Assembly: GCF_008364795.1 (NCBI RefSeq)
Contig: NZ_VTTM01000008.1
Location: 207,449 to 271,448 of the forward strand
Reading direction: 5' to 3'
Length of the DNA stretch: 64,000 bases
Source of the DNA: Azospirillum oryzae
GTDB taxonomy: Bacteria; Pseudomonadota; Alphaproteobacteria; Azospirillales; Azospirillaceae
Shown here: in pieces, positions 35,933 through 43,316 of the stretch
How positions within the stretch are numbered: position 1 is the first letter of the stretch
Layout of the letters: each line of letters starts with the position of its first letter
The notes under the pieces: generated by a model
What the model was told of the DNA's origin: nothing
The model's database searches: none
The model's input: only the letters and a program-made list of their open reading frames with translations
Made by a program: the position numbers and the translations under genes

Positions 35933-37579
35933 ATGAAGGACGAACGTGTCGCGCCCGCCTGGGAACCCATCTCCGGCGAACGGCAGTTCCGCCTGCTGGT
36001 CCAGAGCGTGGTCGACTACGCCATCTTCATGCTCGACCCCACCGGCGTCATCCGCAGCTGGAATGCGGGGGCGGCCCGGATGAAGGGCTATGCCGCCGAC
36101 GAGATCATCGGCCAACATTTCTCCAGCTTCTACACGCCAGAGGACCGCGCCGCCGGCGTGCCCCAGCGCGCCCTCGCCACCGCCCTGTCGGAGGGCAAGT
36201 TCGAGGCGGAGGGCTGGCGCCTGCGCAAGGACGGCACCCGCTTCTGGGCCAGCGTCGTCATCGACCCCATCCGCGACGAGACCGGGACTTTGCGCGGCTT
36301 CGCCAAGGTCACCCGCGACATCACCGAACGCCGCAAGGCCCAGCAGGCGCTGGACGAGGCGCGCGAGGCCCTGGCCCAGGCGCAGAAGATGGAGGCGGTC
36401 GGCCAGCTGACCGGCGGCGTCGCCCACGACTTCAACAACCTGCTGCAGGCGATCAGCAGCAGCCTGGAGTTGATCGAGCAGCGGCTGTCGGCCGGCCGCA
36501 CCGACATCGCCCCCTTCGCCGCCACCGCGCGCGCCGCGGTGGACCGGGCCGCCACCCTGACCCGGCGCCTGCTGGCCTTCGCCCGGCGCCAGCCGCTGAA
36601 GCCGGAGCGCACCGACCTCAACATGCTGGTGGTCGGGCTGTGGGACCTGCTGGGCCGCTCGGTGGGCGAGGAGATCCGGCTGGAACGCCGGCTGGCGGAA
36701 CCGCTGTGGCCGGTCCATGCCGATGTGAACCAGATCGAAAGCGCCCTGCTCAACCTGGTCATCAACGCCCGCGACGCCATGCCCGACGGCGGATCGGTGA
36801 CGGTGGAGACCGCCAACGCCGTTTTTGCATCGGGCGACCTCGTCAACGATCCTGGGGTGGAGCCCGGCGACTATGCCGTGCTGACCGTGCGCGACAGCGG
36901 CACCGGCATGCCGCCGGACGTGCTGGCCCGCGTCTTCGAGCCCTTCTTCACCACCAAGCCGATCGGCCAGGGCACCGGGCTGGGGCTGAGCCAGCTCTAC
37001 GGCTTCGCCCGCCAGTCCGGCGGCTTCGTCCGCATCGACAGTGCGGTCGGCCGCGGCACCGCGGTGCATCTCCACCTGCCGCGCGACGATGCCGCCGCCG
37101 AGCAGGCCGCTCCGGCCCCTGCTTCCGCCGCCGTCCCCGCCCCGCCCACCGACCGGGCCGGGCGGGGCACGGTGCTGGTGGTGGAGGACGAGGAGCTGGT
37201 CCGCATGCTGCTGGTGGAGGTGCTGGAGGGCGACGGCTACACCGTGCTGGAGGCCGCCGACGGCGCCACGGCGCTTGCCCGGCTGAGCGAGGCCGCGGCA
37301 GGGCGGGAAGGCGCAGGGGAAGGCGCAGGGCCGCCGGTCGACCTGCTGGTGACCGATGTCGGGCTGCCCGGCCTGAACGGCCGCCAGCTGGCGGAGGCGG
37401 CGAAGGCGCATTATCCCGATCTGAAGGTGCTGTTCCTGACCGGCTATGCCTTCCAAGCCCTGGACGACAGGCCCGGCGATGGCGAGGATGGGCTTGGCCG
37501 CAACATGCGCCTGCTGGCCAAGCCGGTGGCGGTCGATGCCTTCCGCGCCATGGTCCGTTCGATGCTGTCCGACGGATGA
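35933..37579 (+). CDS. PAS-domain hybrid histidine kinase with receiver
   Basis: This cytoplasmic, 548-residue sensor kinase has no membrane segment. Residues ~15-140 are a PAS domain (YAIFMLDPTGVIRSWNAGAARMKGY, FAKVTRDITERRKAQQ). The dimerisation/H-box is QLTGGVAHDFNNLLQAI, followed by an ATPase domain with NLVINARDAMPDGG (N box), DSGTGMPPDV (G1) and GQGTGLGLS (G2). A C-terminal receiver has VLVVEDEELVR and LLVTDVGLPGLNG with the phospho-Asp. A related kinase with the same H-box type lies at 39-41 kb. The first ATG with PAS-like spacing is 35933; a TTG at 35891 is possible. Signal unknown. Confidence 0.92.
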   Translation: MKDERVAPAWEPISGERQFRLLVQSVVDYAIFMLDPTGVIRSWNAGAARMKGYAADEIIGQHFSSFYTPEDRAAGVPQRALATALSEGKFEAEGWRLRKDGTRFWASVVIDPIRDETGTLRGFAKVTRDITERRKAQQALDEAREALAQAQKMEAVGQLTGGVAHDFNNLLQAISSSLELIEQRLSAGRTDIAPFAATARAAVDRAATLTRRLLAFARRQPLKPERTDLNMLVVGLWDLLGRSVGEEIRLERRLAEPLWPVHADVNQIESALLNLVINARDAMPDGGSVTVETANAVFASGDLVNDPGVEPGDYAVLTVRDSGTGMPPDVLARVFEPFFTTKPIGQGTGLGLSQLYGFARQSGGFVRIDSAVGRGTAVHLHLPRDDAAAEQAAPAPASAAVPAPPTDRAGRGTVLVVEDEELVRMLLVEVLEGDGYTVLEAADGATALARLSEAAAGREGAGEGAGPPVDLLVTDVGLPGLNGRQLAEAAKAHYPDLKVLFLTGYAFQALDDRPGDGEDGLGRNMRLLAKPVAVDAFRAMVRSMLSDG

Positions 37580-37690
37580 CGCCGGCCGCCCGGCGGCCAT
37601 CCCGCCCCGTCCCGCTTTCAAAGGGGAAGCCCGCAACGCCGACAGCGCCCGCGCCGCAGCGGGGCTGCACCAACCGCCGGACCTGAGACG

Positions 37691-38896
37691 ATGCCCCTGC
37701 TCGCCCGCGTTTCGACGCTGCTGCTGCTTTCCCTGACCGTTTTCGCGGTCCTGCTGGCGCCCCTGCCGGCCTCGGCCAGGAGTTCGGCCGAGAAGGCCTG
37801 GACGCCGGTCGCCGCGGAGATCCTGATGGACGCGCACAGCGGCAAGGTCCTGCGGGCGCGCAATGCCGACCAACTGACCTACCCGGCCTCGCTGACCAAG
37901 ATGATGACGCTGATGCTGACCTTCGAGGCGCTGGACCGCGGCACGCTGCGGCTGAACCAGAGCCTCGTGGTGTCGCGGCATGCCGCGTCGATGCCGCCGT
38001 CGCGGTTGTGGCTGGCGCCCGGCAGCACCATCACGGTGGAGCAGGCGATCCTGGCGCTGGTCACCCGCTCGGCCAACGACGTCGCGGTGGTGCTGGGCGA
38101 GGCGCTGGGCGGCAGCGAGCCTGCCTTCGCCAAAAAGATGACGGCGCGTGCCCGGCGGCTTGGCATGCGCCACACGGTGTTCCGCAACGCATCGGGCCTG
38201 CCCGACCGGCTGCAGCGGACGACGGCGCGCGACATGGCGATCCTGTCCCGGGCGCTGATCGGCCGCCATGCCAAACATTACGCCTATTTCAAGCGCCGCA
38301 GCTTCGACTGGCAGGGCGATACGGTCTATGGCCACAACCGCCTGATGGCGCGCTATCCCGGCATGGACGGCATCAAGACCGGCTACATCGCCGCGTCCGG
38401 CTTCAACCTTGCCGCCTCGGCGGTGCGGGACGGACGCCGCCTGATCGCGGTGGTGCTGGGCGGGCACAGCGCCGACGCCCGCGACAGCTTGGTCGCCGAC
38501 CTGCTGGATGCCGGCTTCCAGCGCCCGACCAGCCCGTCCCGGCCGGCGCCCGCGCAGCCGGATCTGGTGATCACCAAGAACAGCGCCTCGACCGCCGAAC
38601 GCAGCACGGCGGTGAGCGTGGCCGTCCCGTCGCTGAAGCCGGCCGCCACGGAAGCGGCGGACAGCTCCTGGTCCATCCAGGTCGGCGCCTTCGCCAGCCA
38701 TGCCGCCGCGGTGCGCAGCGCCCGCGACACGGCCAAACGCCTGGGCTCCCTCGCTGCCGGCGCCAGCCCCGCGGTGGTCCGCTCCGGCGGTCTCTACAAG
38801 GCCCGCCTGACGGGATTCCCCGCCGCGACCGCCGACGCGGCCTGCAGCGCCCTGAAGACGGCCGGACGCGGCTGCTTCCCGGTGCGGGGCGGGTGA
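37691..38896 (+). CDS. D-alanyl-D-alanine carboxypeptidase with C-terminal SPOR domain
   Basis: This periplasmic class C low-molecular-weight penicillin-binding protein trims the terminal D-Ala of peptidoglycan stem peptides. A signal peptide (residues 1-34, cut near ASARSS) precedes the peptidase domain with the three active-site motifs YPASLTKMM (SxxK), SAN and IKTGYI. Residues ~320-400 form a SPOR domain (SWSIQVGAFASHAAAVRSA, LYKARLTGFP) that binds denuded glycan at the septum. Its TGA stop lies 19 bp left of the 104-bp palindromic repeat. Confidence 0.94.
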   Translation: MPLLARVSTLLLLSLTVFAVLLAPLPASARSSAEKAWTPVAAEILMDAHSGKVLRARNADQLTYPASLTKMMTLMLTFEALDRGTLRLNQSLVVSRHAASMPPSRLWLAPGSTITVEQAILALVTRSANDVAVVLGEALGGSEPAFAKKMTARARRLGMRHTVFRNASGLPDRLQRTTARDMAILSRALIGRHAKHYAYFKRRSFDWQGDTVYGHNRLMARYPGMDGIKTGYIAASGFNLAASAVRDGRRLIAVVLGGHSADARDSLVADLLDAGFQRPTSPSRPAPAQPDLVITKNSASTAERSTAVSVAVPSLKPAATEAADSSWSIQVGAFASHAAAVRSARDTAKRLGSLAAGASPAVVRSGGLYKARLTGFPAATADAACSALKTAGRGCFPVRGG

Positions 38897-38915
38897 CGCG
38901 GGTGCGGAGCGCTTC

Positions 38916-39020
38916 CTAGAGTCTGTCCGATGCTTATTGAAGCATCGGACAGACTCTAGCCTTTTGATTTGCCGTGCGATTCACGCTTCAGACGATTCCG
39001 TCTGAACCGATCGCACTCTA
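38916..39020. repeat. 104-bp bipartite palindromic element, copy 1
   Basis: The element runs TAG (38917) to CTA (39020). Hairpin 1 is a perfect 20-bp stem with ATTG loop (38916-38959; arms begin CTAGAGTCTG) followed by CCTTTTGATTT, which makes it a credible rightward terminator. Hairpin 2 (38974-39016) has outer GTGCGAT/ATCGCAC and inner TTCAGACG/CGTCTGAA stems with an ATTC loop. The second copy at 47949-48053 differs by one base (38971 G, A in copy 2). The terminal CTA is the stop codon (TAG) of the leftward kinase gene. Confidence 0.93.
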
Positions 39021-41249
39021 AATCGCCGCCATGATGTGGCTGATCAGGGCCGCCGGCGGGATCGGCTTGGACAGGATGCGGATGCCGGGCTCGCGCCCCA
39101 GATCCTGCAGCACCGCCTTCTCGGCATAGCCGGTGACGATCAGGACCGGCAGGCCGGGGCGGTGACGGCGGATGAGGCGGGTCAGGTCGGCGCCGGTCAT
39201 GCCGGGCATGGCGAAGTCGGTGACCAGGACGCCGATCCCCTCGTCCGCCTCCAGCAGAGCCAGGGCCTCCTCGCCGCTGGAGGCCTCCGACACCAGGATG
39301 CCGGCCTCGTCCAGCACCGCGGCGTTCGCCATGCGGACCAGGGCGTCGTCCTCGACCAGCAGCACGCGCACGGCGGCAGGCTGGGTGGCGGACGGCACGG
39401 GCGGCGGCTGGTTTCCGGCGGCGGCCCCGGCGGGCGCGTCCGACCCGCCGTCCGCCGGAACCGGGGCGTGGGGCAGGTACAGCGTCACCGCGGTGCCGAG
39501 GCCGGGATGGCTTTCCAGGCGCATGCCGCCGCCGGACTGCGCGGTCAGGCCGTGGACCATGCTCAGCCCCAGCCCGCTGCCCTGCCCGACCGGCTTGGTG
39601 GTGAAGAAGGGGTCGCAGGCCCGCGCCAGCACGTCCGGCGGCATGCCGGTGCCGCTGTCGCGCACCGTCACGGCGACATAGCTGCCCGGCGCCAGGGTGG
39701 GCGCTGGTGCGGGAGAGATCCCGTCGCCCGCCCCCGTCTCCGCGTCCTTTCCCGTCCCCACCGACAGGCTGGTCACGGCGATGGTCAGGGTGCCGCCGTC
39801 CGGCATGGCGTCGCGGGCGTTGATGGCGAGGTTCAGCAGGGCGATGTCGAACTGGTGGGGATCGACCAGCGCCGGCGGCACGGCGTCGTCGCGGTCGATG
39901 CGGATGCGGATGGCGCCGCCCAGCGTGTGTTCCAGCAGCGACGCCATCCCCGCCACCTGGGCGCCGAGGTCGACCGGCGCCGGGGCCAGCCGCTGGCGGC
40001 GGGCGAAGGCCAGCAGATGCTGGGTCAGGGTGGCGCCGCGGTCGACCGCCTGGCTTGCCACCTCCAGCGCCCGGCGGCTCTCCGCCCCGCGCAGCTCGCC
40101 GCCGGCCTCCAGCATGTGCAGGCTGGAGCGCACCGCCTGCAGCAGGTTGTTGAAGTCGTGGGCGACGCCGCCGGTCAGCTGGCCCAGCGCCTCCATCTTC
40201 TGCAGCTGGCGGACATGCTCCTCCGCCTCGTCGCGGGCCTCGACCGCCTGCCGGCGCTCGCCGAGCGCGCGGTTGGCGGTCTCGTAGGCCAGGAACTGGC
40301 GCGCCATCGCCCACAGCATCAGGGCGAGCGCCACCGCGCTGACCAGCCCGGCGCCGGCGATGACGACCGCCTGGCTCTGCCAGCGGGCCAGGACCTCTCC
40401 CCGTGTCCGGCTGACCGAGACGACCAGCGGGTAGTTGCGCAGGAGCTGGGCGGACAGGATGCGGTCCTTGTCATCGACCGAGCGCTGCAGGGTGGCGGTG
40501 GCGGTGCCGGACAGGGCGATCTGGCTGTCGATGGCGGGATTGGCGGCGATGGTCCCGACCTTGTCGGGCAGCGGCGGGAAGCGCGCCAGCAGCATGCCGT
40601 CGCGCCACCACAGGCTGAAGCCGCTGCCCGGCACCACATGAAGGCTGCGGTAGAACTGGTCGAAATAGGACAGGCGGATGGCCCCGACGACCAAGCCGGC
40701 CAGCCCGCCGTCGGGGGTGTTCACGCGCCGCGCGATGTAGAGCGTCCACTCCCCGGTGACCATGCTCTTCGTCGGCCGGCTGACATAGGCCTGTCCGGGA
40801 TCGGCGTCCTTGAGTGCGAGGTAATAGTCGCGCTGGGACAGGTCGAGCGTCGGAGCCGGGAACTGGCGGGTGGAATTGACCAGTCCGCCGTCGGCGGCGA
40901 CCAGGCTCAGGGCCTCCATCTGCGGCAGGCTGGACGCCTTGGCCTTCAGGATTTCATGAACCTGCCGTTCGAAGCGCAGCCGCTTGAAGGCCTCGAGGCT
41001 GCGCCGGTACTCAAGCGGGATCTGCTCGGCGACCCCGTCGACGGTCAGGTCGATCCCTTCGATGGCGCGCGCCGTCTGCTCGGCCAGCGAGGCGTTGAGC
41101 GTGCGCAGGCCCAGCGTGGCCTCGGCCAGCGTCTCGTCATGCAGCCGGTTCAGGACGATCGCGGTGCCGCCGCACAGCACCGCCAGCACGGCCACGCCGA
41201 GCGCCCCGATGCGCTGGAGCGGACGGTTGGTTCTCAGAAGCCGCAGCAT
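39018..41249 (-). CDS. Membrane-bound hybrid histidine kinase with periplasmic dCache-like sensor
   Basis: This 743-residue sensor has a membrane helix near residues 12-33, a periplasmic domain of about 250 residues with Cache-like features (LDLSQRDYYLALKDADPGQAYVS, MVTGEWTLYIARRV), a second helix (VVIAGAGLVSAVALALMLWA), then QLTGGVAHDFNNLLQAV (H box), NLAINARDAMPDGG, DSGTGMPPDV and GQGSGLGLS, and a C-terminal receiver with VLLVEDDALVR and VLVTDFAMPGMTG. The ATG at 41249 fits a normal start right before the first helix; the longer frame to 41447 is a repeat-rich leader. Its TAG stop is the last triplet of the palindromic element. Confidence 0.9.
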   Translation of the reverse strand: MLRLLRTNRPLQRIGALGVAVLAVLCGGTAIVLNRLHDETLAEATLGLRTLNASLAEQTARAIEGIDLTVDGVAEQIPLEYRRSLEAFKRLRFERQVHEILKAKASSLPQMEALSLVAADGGLVNSTRQFPAPTLDLSQRDYYLALKDADPGQAYVSRPTKSMVTGEWTLYIARRVNTPDGGLAGLVVGAIRLSYFDQFYRSLHVVPGSGFSLWWRDGMLLARFPPLPDKVGTIAANPAIDSQIALSGTATATLQRSVDDKDRILSAQLLRNYPLVVSVSRTRGEVLARWQSQAVVIAGAGLVSAVALALMLWAMARQFLAYETANRALGERRQAVEARDEAEEHVRQLQKMEALGQLTGGVAHDFNNLLQAVRSSLHMLEAGGELRGAESRRALEVASQAVDRGATLTQHLLAFARRQRLAPAPVDLGAQVAGMASLLEHTLGGAIRIRIDRDDAVPPALVDPHQFDIALLNLAINARDAMPDGGTLTIAVTSLSVGTGKDAETGAGDGISPAPAPTLAPGSYVAVTVRDSGTGMPPDVLARACDPFFTTKPVGQGSGLGLSMVHGLTAQSGGGMRLESHPGLGTAVTLYLPHAPVPADGGSDAPAGAAAGNQPPPVPSATQPAAVRVLLVEDDALVRMANAAVLDEAGILVSEASSGEEALALLEADEGIGVLVTDFAMPGMTGADLTRLIRRHRPGLPVLIVTGYAEKAVLQDLGREPGIRILSKPIPPAALISHIMAAI

Positions 41250-41370
41250 GACGCCCGTATCCGATCCGCCCTCACAGCCGCGTCCGCATCCATCCCCGGT
41301 CCTGTCCCCGCCCCTGTTCCCGCCCCTGTGTCCGCTGCCGTCGCCATGACGATCCGCTTCCCCCCGTGAC

Positions 41371-41411
41371 GGCCCCAAGTGTGACGAGCCAAGTGATGAC
41401 GGGCCCAAGTG
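41371..41411. repeat. Three direct repeats of a CCAAGTG core upstream of the hybrid kinase
   Basis: CCAAGTG occurs at about 41375, 41389 and 41405, with GACG between copies, giving a 14-16 bp period. The array lies roughly 120-160 bp upstream of the kinase start on its promoter side and could bind a regulator; no known operator is recognised. Confidence 0.5.
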
Positions 41412-41552
41412 GCGCTCGCCGTCCGGAAGCACGGATGGTTTCGACACTGCATTGAGCGTGACTATAGACGGCGCCGCCTGCCGGGCAACCGGCTGCAGGT
41501 CATAGAGCGCGCTTGTCCGCTGCGGTGCTTCGTCCCGGAGGGGGCTTTTCCG

Positions 41553-41975
41553 TCAATGCCGGTCGTGCAGGCAGTGGGCGTGGTCGGCCAGCACCTCGAT
41601 CACGTGGCAGCTGCGCACCTGGTCCTGGGCGCAGCCATCGACCATCCGCCGCACCTCGTCGCGCAGGGCTTCCAGCCGGGCGATCCTGGACTCGATCTCG
41701 GCCAGATGGGTGCGGGCCAGCAGGTCGGCGTCCCGGCAGGGCCGGCCCGGATCGTCGGCCATGGCCAGCAGCTGGCGGATCGCCTCCACCTCGAAGCCCA
41801 GTTCGCGGGCATGGCGGATGAAGCGCAGGCGGTTGACCGCCTTGTCGTCGTAGGTGCGGCGGTTGCTGCCGGTGCGCGGCGCCTCCGGCAGCAGTCCGAT
41901 GCTTTCGTAATAGCGGATGGTCGGGATCTTCACGCCGGTCCGCTTGGCGAGCGCGCCGATGGTCAGGCTGGACAT
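41553..41975 (-). CDS. MerR-family metal-responsive transcriptional regulator
   Basis: This regulator of about 140 residues starts LTIGALAKRTGVKIPTIRYYESIGLLPEAPRT, the winged helix-turn-helix of MerR proteins, followed by RRTYDDKAVNRLRFIRHARELGF and a dimerisation helix. The C-terminus has CAQDQVRSCHVIEVLADHAHC, a Cys/His-rich stretch that can bind a divalent soft metal as in ZntR, CadR and PbrR relatives. The start is ATG 41975 or ATG 41984; GAGAGGG lies just upstream of both. A MerR-type operator adjoins its start and a second copy drives the P1B ATPase at 43317, its obvious target. Confidence 0.9.
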   Translation of the reverse strand: MSSLTIGALAKRTGVKIPTIRYYESIGLLPEAPRTGSNRRTYDDKAVNRLRFIRHARELGFEVEAIRQLLAMADDPGRPCRDADLLARTHLAEIESRIARLEALRDEVRRMVDGCAQDQVRSCHVIEVLADHAHCLHDRH

Positions 41976-41991
41976 GGTCGGCATTTCCCTC

Positions 41992-42022
41992 TCGATCCTC
42001 CAGTCTCTGGAGAATTTAGGCT
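41992..42022 (+). promoter_or_regulatory. MerR-type promoter-operator, copy A
   Basis: TCGATC (41992-41997) and TAGGCT (42017-42022) are 19 bp apart, the over-long spacer typical of MerR-activated promoters, with the dyad CTCCAG-tct-CTGGAG filling the spacer. It faces right, toward the glycosyltransferase-like gene, and lies next to the merR start. Confidence 0.8.
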
Positions 42023-42196
42023 CCGGGGAAGCGGCCGGCAATGTGCCGCTTCCGGGGACGGAACCGCTGGCCCCCTGGGGGAAGAGGGATCAGGCCTCGG
42101 CCGCCTTCCCGTATTTTCTATTTCCGCTTGTTCATCCCGCCACCAACGGTTATTACCCCGCCCCAAGTCTTGGCCCCGTGCAGCAAGGGCGTCGCT

Positions 42197-43174
42197 GTGA
42201 AGATCCTGTGCGTCATCCCGCATTTCTACCGCCCCAAGGCCGGCCATGCCGCCGGCGGGAACAATTCCAGTGATATCAATCGTAAGGCGGAACGCATCGC
42301 CGTCCTTGGCGAGACCATTTCCGCCTTGCATCAGCTCTATGGAAACCGGGTAGCCGGTCTCGATCATTGGCGCAAGGTGGCGTGGCAGGCCGTATCCCCG
42401 CATCGTGCCGAAATCGATGTGATCGTCTGCACAGTCGGCGACAACCATCTGCTCAATTCTCTGCGGATCAGCCCGGTTCTCTACCGCCAGGCCAAGTTCA
42501 ACGACGATTTCCCGCCAACCCGGTTGGGATTCGGCGCCCATATGGCGATGCGGGAACTGGCGGGGCAGTATGACTGGTACTGCTATGTCGAAGACGACAT
42601 CATCATGACCGACCCGCTGTTCTTCCGCAAACGGGCGCTGTTCGATGCGCAGTTCGGGCCGGAGGCGCTGCTGCAGCCCAACCGGTTCGAGAACGCTTCG
42701 GCCTTCGGCTACAAGGTCTATCCGGACTACGTTCTCGGCCGGCCCTGGACGACCATGCATCAGGATCTGTCCGACCGGCCGGAGTTGACCATGGAGTTCA
42801 TGGGAGAGGCCGTTCGGTTCGAGCGCACGTCCTATCCGGCGGCCGGAAGCTTCTGCCTCAATGCAGCGCAGCTTGAGCGCTGGGTATCCCACCCGTCCTT
42901 CCTCGACATGGACGAATCCTTCCTGGGGCCGCTCGACTCCGCGGGGATCCTGTCGATCATGAAGGCCTTCCGGGTCTACAAGCCGGTTCTGGACCATGGC
43001 TCCTTTCTGGAGGTGAAGCATGGCTCGCCCCGCTGGTCGCCCATCGTCGGGCTGGAACAGCATCCCATCATCCCCAGGACCGACCCTTTCGCCGGACTTC
43101 CGGGGCATTCGCCTGAAGACGGCGAGCCGGATGCGGATAGCGGGGCGGCAGGGTCTGCCGAGCAGGTCGGCTGA
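42197..43174 (+). CDS. Putative glycosyltransferase of GT-A type inserted in the metal locus
   Basis: This 325-residue soluble protein begins VKILCVIPHFYRPKAGHAAGG and contains YDWYCYVEDDIIMTDPLFFRK, an acidic EDD motif placed like the DxD of GT-A glycosyltransferases, plus LLQPNRFEN and a His-containing C-terminal HGSPRWSP. I recognise no close family; glycosyl transfer is inferred from the EDD motif and overall plan. The GTG at 42197 has AAGGGC at 6 nt. Base composition is visibly less GC-rich than its neighbours, with AAT, GAT and TTC-rich codons. It lies between merR and the metal ATPase, flanked on both sides by the same MerR-type operator, which suggests insertion. Confidence 0.65.
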   Translation: MKILCVIPHFYRPKAGHAAGGNNSSDINRKAERIAVLGETISALHQLYGNRVAGLDHWRKVAWQAVSPHRAEIDVIVCTVGDNHLLNSLRISPVLYRQAKFNDDFPPTRLGFGAHMAMRELAGQYDWYCYVEDDIIMTDPLFFRKRALFDAQFGPEALLQPNRFENASAFGYKVYPDYVLGRPWTTMHQDLSDRPELTMEFMGEAVRFERTSYPAAGSFCLNAAQLERWVSHPSFLDMDESFLGPLDSAGILSIMKAFRVYKPVLDHGSFLEVKHGSPRWSPIVGLEQHPIIPRTDPFAGLPGHSPEDGEPDADSGAAGSAEQVG

Positions 43175-43242
43175 AACCGCAGGCCGCTGAGGCGGCCGGG
43201 TTCGGGCTTCTGCCGGGCTGTGCATGGACGGCGTTTTCCCTC

Positions 43243-43273
43243 TTGATCCTCCAGTCGCTGGAGAATTTAGGCT
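43243..43273 (+). promoter_or_regulatory. MerR-type promoter-operator, copy B, driving the P1B ATPase
   Basis: TTGATC (43243-43248) and TAGGCT (43268-43273) are again 19 bp apart around CTCCAG-tcg-CTGGAG. It lies 43 bp before the ATPase start. The flanking ~20 bp to the left also match copy A, including a remnant of the merR start region (CATGGACGGC versus CATGGTCGGC). Confidence 0.88.
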
Positions 43274-43316
43274 CTGTGGGAACCGTCGAAGATGCGCATC
43301 CGGAAGGAGCTTTCCC

